Shown one piece after another: positions 1 through 9,877 of a stretch of DNA of 64,000 nt. The position numbers and the translations under genes are program-made. The DNA is from Paenibacillus agri (GTDB lineage: Bacteria > Bacillota > Bacilli > Paenibacillales > Paenibacillaceae), in assembly GCF_013359945.1 (NCBI RefSeq), contig NZ_JABWCS010000197.1:26203-90202 (forward strand), in the 5' to 3' direction. Under the pieces are notes generated by a model that did not search any database, was not told the DNA's origin, and saw only the letters and a list, made by a program, of their open reading frames with translations. Position 1 is the first letter of the stretch; every line of letters starts with the position of its first letter.

Positions 1-30
1 TTAAAAGATGACGCCCCTGCGGGGCTTACA

Positions 31-70
31 TCAAAAGCCCCCTTCGCTGGATTAGCGGAAGGGGCCAGTT
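31..70 (-). terminator. Rho-independent terminator after the SDR gene
   Basis: Read leftwards, a GC-rich stem (roughly 37-48 pairing with 54-65, with small mismatches) is followed by a short T run, just beyond the stop of the dehydrogenase gene. A second small GC hairpin (13-25) follows it. Confidence 0.6.
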
Positions 71-115
71 CAAGTTTATGCCGTAAGGCGATCCTACAAA
101 ACTTGTCGTTCTAGA

Positions 116-1012
116 TCAATTTTTGAAATAATTTCCTTCCAGGTCACGCAGGAGATCCGCATGCTCAGGCTTCCATCCGAGCATTTCTTGGGTCAACTTA
201 CTCGAAGCCTGGATGTTTTGCGAAGCGAAATGAGTCAGCCAACCAAAGTGACCAGGAGCATCTTCAACTGACTTGCTGATCACAGGCAAATCGAGGTGGC
301 GACCGATGACTTCAGCAATCTCACGAATGGACACACCTTCCTCGGCGATTGCATGCAGCTTGGAGCCTGCAGGTGCAGCTTCAACTGCCAGTCGGTAAAG
401 TCGCGCTGCATCCAGACGGTGTACAGCAGCCCAACGGTTTGCACCTTCGCCCACATAAGCTGAGGCACCTGTACGACGAGCGACATTAATCAATGCCGGA
501 ACAAAACCGCCGCGGTCACCAGCGCCGTGTACTGAAGGTGGTAGTCTCAATACGGATACACGTACGTTCTTAGAAGCCAAGGATAGAGCCTCTTCTTCAG
601 AAGCAATACGGTGCTTACCCGCAGTGCTGGCATCAGGAGCATCTTCCTCAGTGTTAATTCTACTTGGTGCAAGATGGCCAATTACGGAAGTAACAACCAA
701 AGGGCGGCCAGAACCGGCAAGCACTTCACCGAAAGTCTGAACTGCACGCAGGTCTGTGACTCCAGCACCTGTCATGTTAGAAAAGTCGTGGTTGAAGGCC
801 GTATGAATGACACCATCCGCTGCTTCTGCACCGCTTCTAAGACTTTCGGGATTATCCAAAGAACCACGGTGTACAGTTACCCCGGCTTTAAGAAGAGCAC
901 TAGCCGCTTCTTCCGAGCGAGCCAAACCAATGACTTCATGCCCTGCTGTTAACAATTCATTTACAACGGCAGAGCCGATGAAACCAGTCGCTCCAGTTAC
1001 AAAAATACGCAT
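116..1012 (-). CDS. NAD(P)-dependent short-chain dehydrogenase/epimerase-type oxidoreductase
   Basis: The 298-residue protein begins with the Rossmann signature GATGFIG at about residues 7-13, which binds the NAD(P) dinucleotide, and has the general layout of extended/atypical SDR enzymes. It is expected to be a soluble cytoplasmic oxidoreductase; the substrate cannot be read from the sequence. The ATG at 1012 is preceded by AGGAGG at good spacing. It lies 140 bases downstream of, and on the same strand as, an AraC-family regulator, a pairing that suggests the regulator controls it. A terminator follows the stop codon. The product class is clear; the specific reaction is unknown. Confidence 0.9.
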   Translation of the reverse strand: MRIFVTGATGFIGSAVVNELLTAGHEVIGLARSEEAASALLKAGVTVHRGSLDNPESLRSGAEAADGVIHTAFNHDFSNMTGAGVTDLRAVQTFGEVLAGSGRPLVVTSVIGHLAPSRINTEEDAPDASTAGKHRIASEEEALSLASKNVRVSVLRLPPSVHGAGDRGGFVPALINVARRTGASAYVGEGANRWAAVHRLDAARLYRLAVEAAPAGSKLHAIAEEGVSIREIAEVIGRHLDLPVISKSVEDAPGHFGWLTHFASQNIQASSKLTQEMLGWKPEHADLLRDLEGNYFKN

Positions 1013-1152
1013 TATGAGATCCTCCTCTAAATATTAAATCTACTTGAATCGACGAAAAGATGATGACGTAATCGGAATTCGTGGTTTCAAGGATAATTTA
1101 ATTTTAGAAGATATACTGACCTAAGAATTGCCTGTTCTGGTTCACTTGTTGC

Positions 1153-2112
1153 CTATTTCAACGGAAGTTGTTGACGTAATCCTGCAATGTCTCTTTTGGG
1201 CGGATTTCCAAAAAAGCGGCTGTAATCCCGATTAAATTGCGAGGGACTAGCATAGCCTACTAGATTGCAGGCTGTTGTCGCGTCCATTGCTCCAGATACC
1301 ATTAACCGTCTCGCTTCATGCAGACGAAGTGCTTTTTGATATTGTAGGGGACTCATTGAAGTAATGGACTTAAAGTGCACACGAAAAGTAGACTCACTCA
1401 TATGTGCCATTTCCGCCAATTCCGCAACTTTCATGGGATGGGAATAATGATTACGGAGCCAAGCGACCGCCTTCGTAACCAGATTGACTTCCGAACCTGC
1501 AAAACCAAGTTCAGCGATCCGAGCTCCAATAGGACTGCGCAGAACACGTAGCAAAATCTCATCCATTACAAGGGGGCCGAGCAATTCGGCATCACTGGTA
1601 TTGGTTAGACATTCTACAAGCCTTGAGGTAGCGTTAATCATTCCTGCATCGGCATTAAGAACATAACCGGCACTCCATTTCGTTACGGCAGGCACTCCAT
1701 TTGGATATACTCTGAGCGCTAATTCAGCAATTTTTTGCGGGTCAAGTACCAGCTTCACACTTAAATAAGGCTCCGAGCGGCTAGCGTGAGTAACCTTCAA
1801 AGCAATCGGCAGCGCAACAGGGAGCATAAGGATTTGCGATTGAGCGAATTGATAGACCTCTTGCCCCACTGTCACTGTCTTAGCCCCTTGTGCAACAATT
1901 AACATGGAGGGCAAGTCGAAAGATTTGACCTCGTCCTTACTTGCTGCAGAATAACGGCCCACAGACAAAGCAGGAATACGTTGTCTAAAGGTCCCATCAT
2001 ACGGAGTATGGTCACTAATCAACTTGGCCAAGCGAAGCGTCTCTACAGCAAGCGATTCCTTGATGCTACCGTTCGCAGGTATAGCCAATGTATGTTCGGA
2101 TTGGAATGTCAT
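1153..2112 (-). CDS. AraC-family transcriptional regulator
   Basis: The protein has 319 residues. The last 100 carry two helix-turn-helix units of the AraC/XylS type (for example LAEMAHMSESTFRVHFKS and the terminal SPSQFNRDYSRFFG pattern). The N-terminal two thirds resemble the AraC_N type domain found in regulators that sit beside oxidoreductase genes. GGAGGTG lies upstream of the ATG, somewhat far at about 12 bases. The neighbouring SDR gene downstream is its most likely target. The ligand is unknown. Confidence 0.88.
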   Translation of the reverse strand: MTFQSEHTLAIPANGSIKESLAVETLRLAKLISDHTPYDGTFRQRIPALSVGRYSAASKDEVKSFDLPSMLIVAQGAKTVTVGQEVYQFAQSQILMLPVALPIALKVTHASRSEPYLSVKLVLDPQKIAELALRVYPNGVPAVTKWSAGYVLNADAGMINATSRLVECLTNTSDAELLGPLVMDEILLRVLRSPIGARIAELGFAGSEVNLVTKAVAWLRNHYSHPMKVAELAEMAHMSESTFRVHFKSITSMSPLQYQKALRLHEARRLMVSGAMDATTACNLVGYASPSQFNRDYSRFFGNPPKRDIAGLRQQLPLK

Positions 2113-2260
2113 AAGTACAATAGCACCTCCAATGGCTCTATCCTGTATTGTTTCATATGTTTTGACATGTATCCCGGTCCATTAGAAATGGGACTATGTA
2201 AACAATAATACAATTTCATAAAAGTTTATATCAGTATAATTTTAAAGTTGCTTCTCATAG

Positions 2261-2330
2261 AAAAAAACCTTCAAGCGGTAATGCCATGCTGCAATCACAA
2301 GGCATCCGCTTGAAGGTTTTTTTTACATTT
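2261..2330 (-). terminator. Bidirectional terminator after the GH38 gene
   Basis: A stem of at least 11 bp (2268-2278 with 2306-2316), extended by ATGCC/GGCAT, is flanked by an A run on one side and eight T on the other, so it can work in both directions. It separates the leftward GH38 gene from the leftward AraC gene. Confidence 0.85.
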
Positions 2331-2389
2331 ACCGATTCTCCAGACAATAGGCTACTCCGGTGAAAATTCGTTTTTCGTCTTTCTTAACC

Positions 2390-5053
2390 CTATGCTTCTA
2401 ATATAACCAGCAAATGCCGCACTTGCTTGGCACCAAGGTTGATGTGTAACGTGCCTACATCCTGGGTAGCCAATGGATTCAGCTGCTCCTCCAGAACATT
2501 GGACTCGTACGCTTCCGCAATCACTCTGCCTGGAAAGCTCAAGCGAGCCTCTGCATTGTCCTCCTTCACATTCCTTACCCGCACAATGATGCCCTTACTT
2601 ATCTCCGCCGGTTTCACATCGAAAATATGAACATGTTCACCCTCAAAAGTGATGAATTGCCCTGCTTCTTCCTGCTTGCAATCCAGAACAGGCGTGGCAT
2701 AGATTTGTGATACACCTTGAGTGGAAGCTTCAGTAATGGCTGATGGTTCGAATGCACGATAAGTCGACAGCACATAAGTAAAAGAATTAAAACCAGGCTG
2801 GCGCGCTCTAAAGTTCGTTTCCCAGTAGTTATTCATAGGCCAAGCCAACAGTAAGGGATTGCCCGACTTGTCAATTTGCTTGTGCTCTCTGCCGAAATTG
2901 AAATCCCCTACTTGCACCAAAGGCGCATCGGGGCAAACCAGTGTTACACCATGGTCGCCGTCGAATAGGGAAACGCTTTTGTCCACGGTCACAAAATCTC
3001 TGCATACACCCGGCAGCTGCTGCTCATCCAGCTCCACAAGCTGTCCGGCAGTATCGTAGAAGCATCGCCAGTCTCGCAAATTGAGCGGAATCGCGAAATA
3101 CGTTCCTTCCGGAGTGGTGATGTCTTGCTTCATATAAGATACTTTGATCTCAATCTCCGGACGGTAGCTGAATAGCGTGAAGCGCTGCTCCAGATTATCC
3201 ACGCCAGGCGCATCCCACCGCAGCACCAGTGTTGCATCATTTGCTCCCTGCTCAACGAAACAGTCGAGCAAGCGGGAATACGTCTGCCTTGCGGCAGGCC
3301 AGTCGTTATTCCAGCAGCTGATGCTATTATTGCCTTTCTCAACATCCCGCGAAAAAATAGTTTGTCTGCTATTTTCAGCAGCGGTCGTGTCAATCGTCTC
3401 CTGAACATATTGGAACAACGTCCACGGACTGGACAAATCAAGCGTTTCCCAGCCGTTTTGCTTGTCATACAAGCTCAGAATTCTTCCCCGAACGGGATCG
3501 AATTGTATCCGGTGATACGGAGACTCAATATGACCGTCTAGTACTTTGATTTCAAATCCCCGATTCATCGCACTAAACGGATCGTTCCATTGCTCCTTGG
3601 AGCCGGGAAAAGCTTCAAGATTTGCAGCCTGCTCCGCCTTCTGCAGCTTATCGAACGGAATTTTACGCCAGCTGAACGGCGGCAGTTCAATCACGCCATA
3701 GCTCTCTCCGCCAGTAAGACGATCGTTGTTCATAAGCACTTGCCTCATTCTGTCGGCGCTCAGATGCCGTCCAGGCGCTCGAAAGCTTGAAGGAACCCGC
3801 AGGTCATGCTTGATTGGAGCCGATGAATAGTTCACAAGCATAATCCCCTCGGGGTTATCCCCCTGAATCGGATTTGCGGTGAGCTGCTCCAGTTGGCTTC
3901 CAAGCAAGTAGCCAGTTAGACTATTGCCTTGGTACGCGTAGTGCGCTTTGTGTGCCCATTGAATATCAACATTCAAATGATCGGGATCGGCGATGGCGTT
4001 AAATGCCCCCCAGGTGTGTTCGTCGTATAAATGGATTTGCTCCCAAGCTTGCCGTTTGATCGCCGGATATCTTCCATCGGCCTCCCCTTGGAAGGCTTCC
4101 AGCAGCTCGACTGCCTTCATCCCTTGCTTCGTGCGGCGATTCAGCTTCGTTTCCTTGGCTGCACTGCCGGAACCAAAGTTCCAATAGTCTGTCCAATCCC
4201 CGGCATATGTAGGAAGCTCCTCCGTATGCTTGCGTACCCTTGCGTACAGCTGCTCCGGCGTCACGAATGAAATTCGCTGTTCGCGCGACTCACTGTTCCA
4301 TTGTTTGATGAGGTCTGCCAAATCCTGATCCGGCGGGTTGTTATCGTATAGCGGCAGATTGGTTGCGGTTAAATAGACGAAATCGAATGGATAGTCTGGA
4401 TTATCCTCGATCTTCTTTAAATATTGGGCAAGACCTTCCGCCATAAGCTCCGTGTTTTTATCGTTTACATTACAAATTTGGCTGAACAGAGAATAATGCT
4501 CACCGTTGAACGTCAGCAGCTTTCTATGATCAGGCGTCTCCCAGTGGAAAGCGTTCGGCCTTTTGAAGGGAACGGTACCCATATGGATGTTGATTCCCAT
4601 GATGAAGAACTCTACACCGGCATCAAGCAGCAATTGGCTGTAAGGCCACGGCTGACCATTGACATCATGGTGAATAGCCGTGGTGATATCGATCCCAAAT
4701 CGGCTGCGCAGCTCCTTGATGGGCTGCAGCATACGAGCCGTTTGCTCCGCACTCACAAGCGGTGTTGTATGCAGGAACGAAGCGGAGATGCTCATTTGCC
4801 CATTGTGCAGATAACGGCGGAACTGCTCAACCTGTTTTTCGGTTGCATCTTCCAGCCACCTCAGCACAGGGTAACCGGATTCACAGGTCCAGCGGAATTT
4901 ATTCTCCTCCGCCCAATTCTCGGTCGCTTCGCATAATTGCAGGGCCTGATCGATATATTTCTTTTGCAGCTCCAGTAGAATAGGCTGCGCATGAGTATAG
5001 CCGATATCCAAATGGCTGTGGTGAAGCACAAGTATTTCTTTAATTTTTGACAC
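2390..5053 (-). CDS. Glycoside hydrolase family 38 alpha-mannosidase-like protein
   Basis: The predicted protein is about 887 residues. It begins with HHSHLDIGY (near residue 11), where GH38 enzymes carry zinc-binding His and Asp. It has DVNG near residue 130, the position of the nucleophile Asp, and a later EHTWGAF block that also contributes active-site His. The C-terminal half has the beta-rich GH38 pattern. There is no signal peptide, so it should act in the cytoplasm on imported oligosaccharides. The chosen start is GTG at 5053 because GGAGG sits 7 bases upstream; the longer ATG start at 5071 overlaps that site. It lies at the end of the ABC transporter/GH95 locus and is paralogous to the GH38 gene at 23956-26466. 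Confidence 0.88.
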   Translation of the reverse strand: MSKIKEILVLHHSHLDIGYTHAQPILLELQKKYIDQALQLCEATENWAEENKFRWTCESGYPVLRWLEDATEKQVEQFRRYLHNGQMSISASFLHTTPLVSAEQTARMLQPIKELRSRFGIDITTAIHHDVNGQPWPYSQLLLDAGVEFFIMGINIHMGTVPFKRPNAFHWETPDHRKLLTFNGEHYSLFSQICNVNDKNTELMAEGLAQYLKKIEDNPDYPFDFVYLTATNLPLYDNNPPDQDLADLIKQWNSESREQRISFVTPEQLYARVRKHTEELPTYAGDWTDYWNFGSGSAAKETKLNRRTKQGMKAVELLEAFQGEADGRYPAIKRQAWEQIHLYDEHTWGAFNAIADPDHLNVDIQWAHKAHYAYQGNSLTGYLLGSQLEQLTANPIQGDNPEGIMLVNYSSAPIKHDLRVPSSFRAPGRHLSADRMRQVLMNNDRLTGGESYGVIELPPFSWRKIPFDKLQKAEQAANLEAFPGSKEQWNDPFSAMNRGFEIKVLDGHIESPYHRIQFDPVRGRILSLYDKQNGWETLDLSSPWTLFQYVQETIDTTAAENSRQTIFSRDVEKGNNSISCWNNDWPAARQTYSRLLDCFVEQGANDATLVLRWDAPGVDNLEQRFTLFSYRPEIEIKVSYMKQDITTPEGTYFAIPLNLRDWRCFYDTAGQLVELDEQQLPGVCRDFVTVDKSVSLFDGDHGVTLVCPDAPLVQVGDFNFGREHKQIDKSGNPLLLAWPMNNYWETNFRARQPGFNSFTYVLSTYRAFEPSAITEASTQGVSQIYATPVLDCKQEEAGQFITFEGEHVHIFDVKPAEISKGIIVRVRNVKEDNAEARLSFPGRVIAEAYESNVLEEQLNPLATQDVGTLHINLGAKQVRHLLVILEA

Positions 5054-5199
5054 AGACTTTCCTCCTGACATGCTTAGATTTGCTCTCGTTACTGCGTAAC
5101 TATATAGATTGAACTTAGAATTCTTACACGGGGTTTGATCATCATTGCGGAAAACGTTTGGACTTTCGGCCGCTGTTGTCCCCAGATTTCTTTGATTAG

Positions 5200-5369
5200 A
5201 CCGCTTCTAGCGGTTGAAATCTGGAGACAGCGTATGCTTCCGGTGCGGGCTCCTGTGGAAAGCTTTCAGGCGATCGCTTTCGCTCCTACAGTTCCAAACT
5301 TCCCCCTCCATTCCTTCTCGCTATTTGTTGTTTTCTTTTACTCGTCTTATATAGAATTTTTATATCTAC
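5200..5369. repeat. About 170-bp intergenic repeat, copy 1
   Basis: This stretch matches 5679-5849 in direct orientation with scattered differences. Both copies begin with a small palindrome (ACCGCT-TCT-AGCGGT) and end in an AT-rich tail. It carries no convincing gene; short open frames here shift between copies. Two copies flanking a non-coding stretch suggest a dispersed intergenic element. Confidence 0.85.
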
Positions 5370-5429
5370 ATAGAACGAATTCACAAAACAAACATAGCCA
5401 AGAAAAAAGAGAGCTTATATAAGAAGGAT

Positions 5430-5640
5430 CAAAGTGTAATTAACGGCATTTTCGTACCTTAAATCCTCTGCAGTTAGGGGTTAGTGGAGATTAAGTGCAA
5501 TATTGTACCTTAAATCTTCCATAATAGCCCATCGAGCGTGTTTTTTCCAAAACAAGATACAAAAACGCCCTTATTACCCTTATTTACCTATATTAAAGAA
5601 AAATAAGGTACAAAAATGCCTTTAGTTGAGGAGATGGCCC
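5430..5640. repeat. Short GTACCTTAAAT-type repeats between the two long repeats
   Basis: The motif GTACCTTAAAT occurs twice in direct orientation (near 5455 and 5505) and again inverted as ATAAGGTAC (near 5605), each with similar flanking bases. The stretch 5054-5845 otherwise holds no gene that I can support. Confidence 0.6.
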
Positions 5641-5678
5641 TCTTTTTTCACTGTATGGCGACTAGTGAAGGGGAATAT

Positions 5679-5849
5679 ACCGCTTCTAGCGGTTGAAATC
5701 TGGAGACAACGTATGCTTCCGATGCGAGCTTTCCGGTGGAAAGCTTTCAGGCGATCACTTTCGCTCCTACAGTTCCAAACTTCCCCCTTCGTTCCTCATC
5801 GCTTTCGTTACTATCTTTTGTTCATCTTGTATAGTAGTTTTATATCTAA
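5679..5849. repeat. About 170-bp intergenic repeat, copy 2
   Basis: This is the second copy of the element at 5200-5369, in the same orientation. Its right end reaches the stop codon (5846-5848) of the leftward glycosidase gene, so the element abuts or overlaps the last codon of that gene. Confidence 0.85.
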
Positions 5850-8029
5850 TGTCCCAGCAGCCTATAAGACTTGCCGGCTTCTGTATTAAAAGAGATGATG
5901 TTCCCAGACAACTGCCACTCAACTTCCCTTTGCTGATCACCAGCGCCATCTTTTTCTATAATAGAGAACTCGCCGTTTGACCATGGATTCAAGATGCTGC
6001 AGATCCTGCCCTTCTCACTAGTAAGGTCAATATACGTCACCTTTCCTTCCGACAGCTCGCTAGATACAAGAAATGCTCCAACGGCTCTCAGGTTATGGAA
6101 ACGGGCAGCCTTCTCCTGCGGCCAAACCGGGAACAGCTTGATCACCTGCTCATGGCTTTGCAGCAGCATTTCGTTGATAGCAGAAGGTACGCCACTACAG
6201 CATTCAATGCCCCCTCCGCCGAAGAAAATAAACAGATTCGGAAAGCTATGCTCCGAGCATTGGCGGCGGAGCTCGCGAAGAATAGTCTCAGGATCATAAC
6301 CGACACGCGCGGCGGCGGTGAATATGGTTGGAAAGCCGTTATAATCCGTCCAGCGGTTCAACACCGTAATCGTATCCTTGGCAATCTGCAGAAGCTGTGG
6401 ATCTGAATCTAGGCCAATCCCGCCAGCAGGCCATATGTGCTGGATGGCGAGCGTATTGTCCCCCCACCATTCATGTCCTTGCTCCGTTAAGCGGAATATC
6501 GTTTTCCCTTCGCGCTCAAACGTCGGATAATCGCTGATATGCTCCAAGATATGAGTCCACTTCTCATGACGATCCCCATCAAGCTGCAATTGCCCAGAAA
6601 TATCGAGCAGCCCTTTGAATAGCATCCGAATAAGCGCTAATGAAAGAATAGGATTCATATCCTCCAGGCCGCGGTCCCAATCCTCATTGTCATGCGACTC
6701 TGTATAGGTTCCGACTTCATGAATGGCATCACGGTAAATCACGTAACGGCCATCCTCGAAGGTCAGGTAATCCTCCCAGAAATTCGCCACCTCAATCATG
6801 AACGGGTAAACGAAGCGGGCATATTCCAAATCATACGTATAGTAAAACCGCATCAGCATGTTGACTGTACTTAGCGCCGAATTACTCTTCTGCCCCAAAA
6901 ACATGTGTCCGTTCTCATAAGGCGTATTACATAGTGCTGTAGGTAACCCTTTCGGGCCAATACCAACATCGTAATAGATCCCTCTACATCCCAAATACTC
7001 CTCTGCATACCGGCGACCGTTCACCATATACTCCAGCAGCGGTGTATCATACGGTTCACTCAGCTCAATGTGGTTGGACGAATACACGCCCCACCAAGGA
7101 GCCTGGTAATTGTAATTCAAATGATAGTCTCCCGCCCATTCCGGGTTATCTGTCGTGATCCAATTGCCGAATAATCCTGGCGCGAACTTCTTGTTGCGGC
7201 TGCAGCAAGCCATAATATAATGGGAGCCGTACCAGAACTTCTCTAGCAGTTCATCCCCGATTTCAATGGCAGACTTTGCCCAGAACCCGCTCCACCAGTC
7301 GGTGTGCTCTGAACGCAGCGAAGCAATCCGCTTCTCGTCGATAAGACCCGCTCTGCTAATCGACTCCTGTAAGTAGTTGTACTCATCATGGTTCGTCACC
7401 ACGGAGGCAACGATATATTGTTTGGTTCCAGGCTGTAGTTCAAAGGAATGACTTCCTGACGAGCTGCACATAGCAATAGCGCCTTCCGTTGGCCATTCGA
7501 TGCCTTCACCGGTAAATTTACGTACCGCCCACGCAGTATCGCCATCCTGTCCCTGCTCCGTTTCCGAGCCATTTCCGGTCTGCACCCACAGATCCAGCGT
7601 AACGGAAACGGCTTGCTTTTCACTGCTCAGCTCCACGATTAACACATTTTCCAGGGATGAAATCCAGGAGGTCATCTTGACCGACGCTGCCGCTCCATGA
7701 AATGTCGATACAATAGTTGCTTCATCCAGTCGCTGCTCGCTATAATACGAAGCATTGGCCAGATCGGGTATATGAACATCAATCCCGCCGAGCAAGCACG
7801 GGCTACCATTCGAATACATCAGCTGCGCTTTCCAGAAATCATTTTTCGAGATCCATATGCGCTGCTGTTCAGGCTTTCCGCTAATAGTGACACCGAGATC
7901 GCCATTGCCAATGACCGGGCTATCGACGACCTTGTCTGTAGGGACAATTTTCGGAGGCTCCGTAAAGATTCCCTTATACTTCTCCACTCTTTGTTTCCAT
8001 TCCACAGCTTCCATGTAAGGTTCCACCAC
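5846..8029 (-). CDS. GH95-like six-hairpin glycosidase (alpha-L-fucosidase type)
   Basis: The 727-residue protein has the layout of family 95 and related (alpha/alpha)6 enzymes. An N-terminal beta domain contains VIGNGDLGVTISG, like the IGNGRLGAM block of GH95. The barrel region contains WAGDYHLNYNYQAPWW, a block typical of this clan. No signal peptide is seen, so it probably acts in the cytoplasm on imported sugars. The reading frame starts at GTG 8029; an ATG at 8014 with a GGTGGTGG stretch upstream is an equally good start. It follows the solute-binding protein gene and a stem-loop. The substrate (fucosides, galactosides or other) cannot be decided. Confidence 0.8.
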   Translation of the reverse strand: MVEPYMEAVEWKQRVEKYKGIFTEPPKIVPTDKVVDSPVIGNGDLGVTISGKPEQQRIWISKNDFWKAQLMYSNGSPCLLGGIDVHIPDLANASYYSEQRLDEATIVSTFHGAAASVKMTSWISSLENVLIVELSSEKQAVSVTLDLWVQTGNGSETEQGQDGDTAWAVRKFTGEGIEWPTEGAIAMCSSSGSHSFELQPGTKQYIVASVVTNHDEYNYLQESISRAGLIDEKRIASLRSEHTDWWSGFWAKSAIEIGDELLEKFWYGSHYIMACCSRNKKFAPGLFGNWITTDNPEWAGDYHLNYNYQAPWWGVYSSNHIELSEPYDTPLLEYMVNGRRYAEEYLGCRGIYYDVGIGPKGLPTALCNTPYENGHMFLGQKSNSALSTVNMLMRFYYTYDLEYARFVYPFMIEVANFWEDYLTFEDGRYVIYRDAIHEVGTYTESHDNEDWDRGLEDMNPILSLALIRMLFKGLLDISGQLQLDGDRHEKWTHILEHISDYPTFEREGKTIFRLTEQGHEWWGDNTLAIQHIWPAGGIGLDSDPQLLQIAKDTITVLNRWTDYNGFPTIFTAAARVGYDPETILRELRRQCSEHSFPNLFIFFGGGGIECCSGVPSAINEMLLQSHEQVIKLFPVWPQEKAARFHNLRAVGAFLVSSELSEGKVTYIDLTSEKGRICSILNPWSNGEFSIIEKDGAGDQQREVEWQLSGNIISFNTEAGKSYRLLGH

Positions 8030-8042
8030 CAGTTTTTAATGT

Positions 8043-8092
8043 TCAAAATCATGCCCGCCCCCCTAGAAGGAACATAGCGGGCATGATCGCTA
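8043..8092 (-). terminator. Intercistronic stem-loop, possible partial terminator
   Basis: An 11-bp stem (ATCATGCCCGC with GCGGGCATGAT) with a loop of about 17 bases lies between the solute-binding protein stop and the glycosidase start. Only a short T run follows leftwards, so it may reduce read-through or protect the mRNA, as is common after abundant binding-protein genes. Confidence 0.6.
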
Positions 8093-8093
8093 A

Positions 8094-9752
8094 TTATTTA
8101 TTCGCTGCACGTCTTTCCTCATATCTCTTCAACGCATCGTCATAGATCTTAAGAACTTTATCGAGATCGCCTGTTTTCTTAATCTTAGCCTGGAAATCAG
8201 CCCATTTATCAAAGCTTTCTTTGCCATTCACGAATTTGTTCTGCATCTCTGCTACATACGTATTTACCGGCGACATGACTGAGGTGATCTGCTCGCGTTC
8301 ATCATCTGTAAATTCAAGGCTAGGCTCGAAAATCATTGGAGGTACGTAATCATTAGGGAACGGCATATTTTGGAACGCAGTTTCCCATGGTTCTTCAACC
8401 AGTTTGCCATCTACAATACCTGAGTCCTTAGGCGCAAAATCAACGAATGCTCTCGTATCAATGGCCATTTGCAGACCAGGACGGTAGGAGCTGCTTGATC
8501 TCGTTCCGTATTTATCGCCTTCAATCCATGGGTTCTCCGCATGTTTAATCGAATCCACAAAGGTTGGTTTGCCGCTGGCATCTTTGGTGTAGCTCGTACC
8601 TTCAATCCCCCAAGTAATCAGGTTTATAATTTCCGGTTTATATTGCAAATCCAACAGCTTCACTAAATCCTTCACATTCTTAGCCTTCGGACTGACCACC
8701 ATCACCGCACCCGAGCTAACTCCGACGGAGCTGAAGTCGTTCACACTTTGCCATGCTTTCCCGTATTTCGGATTATCGGGGAATAGCGAAATGACGAACT
8801 TCTCCCCTCCCGTTGATGCGCGATTCCAGTCACCCGGGAAGGTAAACCAGTTGGACAGCAAAATGAAGTTCGTGCCGCTCATTGCTTTTTTCTTAATAGC
8901 ATCGGTTTTATCCGAGAACACCTCAGGATCTAGCAGCTTATCCGCATACAGCTTATTGGCAAACTGCAGCGCTTCCTTATACGATTCTTCGAACGGTCCG
9001 TAAACATAATTTTTTCCGTTCCAATAGATGGATGTGCCTCCATTGTGGTTAGCATAAAAGAGTGGATCGAAAGAACCGCTTTGCGTATTCACCGGGTAGG
9101 AGTTCGGATATTTCTCTTTTAACGTTTTTGCGGCTGCATACAGCTCATCGATCGTGCTTGGAATATTGATACCTTCCTTTTGAAAAATATCATATCGATA
9201 GGTTACCGGCGAGTATACGCCCATACCTTTATCTTTTGCTTGCCTTGGAAGGTCAATATTCCATAATCCATAGAACTGTCCATCTGAGCGGATCGCCTTG
9301 ATTTTCCCATCGGTCGCTTGGTCGATTAAGCTCATATAGTTAGGCAGAAGGTCTTTATACTCGCTCAGCTCCAGGAACGTGCCCTCTGTTTCATATTGCT
9401 TAAAGAGGTCTTTGCTCATGACCATGAACAAATCTGTCGTATCACCGCTCGCCAGCAGCAGCTTGGATTTCTCCTCGTATTCGCCAATCGGGATGTAATT
9501 ATATTTAATGTCCAATTTCTTACCCGTTAGCGCTTCCATCTGTTTAATCCATTCCTTGTGCACCATAGAATCTTCTATTTTGGCGCCAAAGGAAGGTAAG
9601 GTTACAGAAAAGCTTAGCGTTCCAGCTTGCTCCGCAGTGTCACTGTTTCCCGAATTTGTGGAAGTAGCGTTAGAGCTGCATCCTGCCAAGATGGTTCCTA
9701 CGCTTAATACACCTGCAAGCAATAAAGAAGATAATTTGAAGCGTTGTCTCAT
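8094..9752 (-). CDS. Extracellular solute-binding lipoprotein of a CUT1 sugar ABC transporter
   Basis: The protein has a short basic start, a hydrophobic segment and the lipobox LAGC, giving a lipid-anchored mature protein whose N-terminus is rich in Ser, Thr and Asn. The rest has the size and pattern of LplA-type family 1 binding proteins. I place the start at the ATG of 9752 or the adjacent ATG of 9755, because AGGAGGGG lies just upstream; the longer frame to 9800 has no such signal. It is the third gene of the transporter operon after two permeases. It should capture an oligosaccharide outside the cell. No ATPase gene is nearby, so a shared MsmX-type ATPase is expected. Confidence 0.92.
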   Translation of the reverse strand: MRQRFKLSSLLLAGVLSVGTILAGCSSNATSTNSGNSDTAEQAGTLSFSVTLPSFGAKIEDSMVHKEWIKQMEALTGKKLDIKYNYIPIGEYEEKSKLLLASGDTTDLFMVMSKDLFKQYETEGTFLELSEYKDLLPNYMSLIDQATDGKIKAIRSDGQFYGLWNIDLPRQAKDKGMGVYSPVTYRYDIFQKEGINIPSTIDELYAAAKTLKEKYPNSYPVNTQSGSFDPLFYANHNGGTSIYWNGKNYVYGPFEESYKEALQFANKLYADKLLDPEVFSDKTDAIKKKAMSGTNFILLSNWFTFPGDWNRASTGGEKFVISLFPDNPKYGKAWQSVNDFSSVGVSSGAVMVVSPKAKNVKDLVKLLDLQYKPEIINLITWGIEGTSYTKDASGKPTFVDSIKHAENPWIEGDKYGTRSSSSYRPGLQMAIDTRAFVDFAPKDSGIVDGKLVEEPWETAFQNMPFPNDYVPPMIFEPSLEFTDDEREQITSVMSPVNTYVAEMQNKFVNGKESFDKWADFQAKIKKTGDLDKVLKIYDDALKRYEERRAANK

Positions 9753-9877
9753 CATTACCCCTCCTGAAAACATAGTCATCTTTTTGTCTTTCATTAACAA
9801 TTACAGGGTACGTGCTATGCCGCTATGCTCAGGTCTCTTTTCTAATAACCACCACTCCTCTCAGCTGCCTCGGAAAA

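Noticed and set aside
4424..4936. 170-codon + strand frame
   Set aside because: It is antisense to the GH38 gene and shows no family pattern.
5140..5165. cre-like sequence GGAAAACGTTTGG upstream of the first GH38 gene
   Set aside because: It is a palindrome around CG but lacks the outer TG/CA bases of a cre site.
5135..5980. Several + strand frames of 87-95 codons
   Set aside because: They lie within the duplicated intergenic element or antisense to the glycosidase 3' end, and similar frames in both copies simply reflect the DNA repeat.
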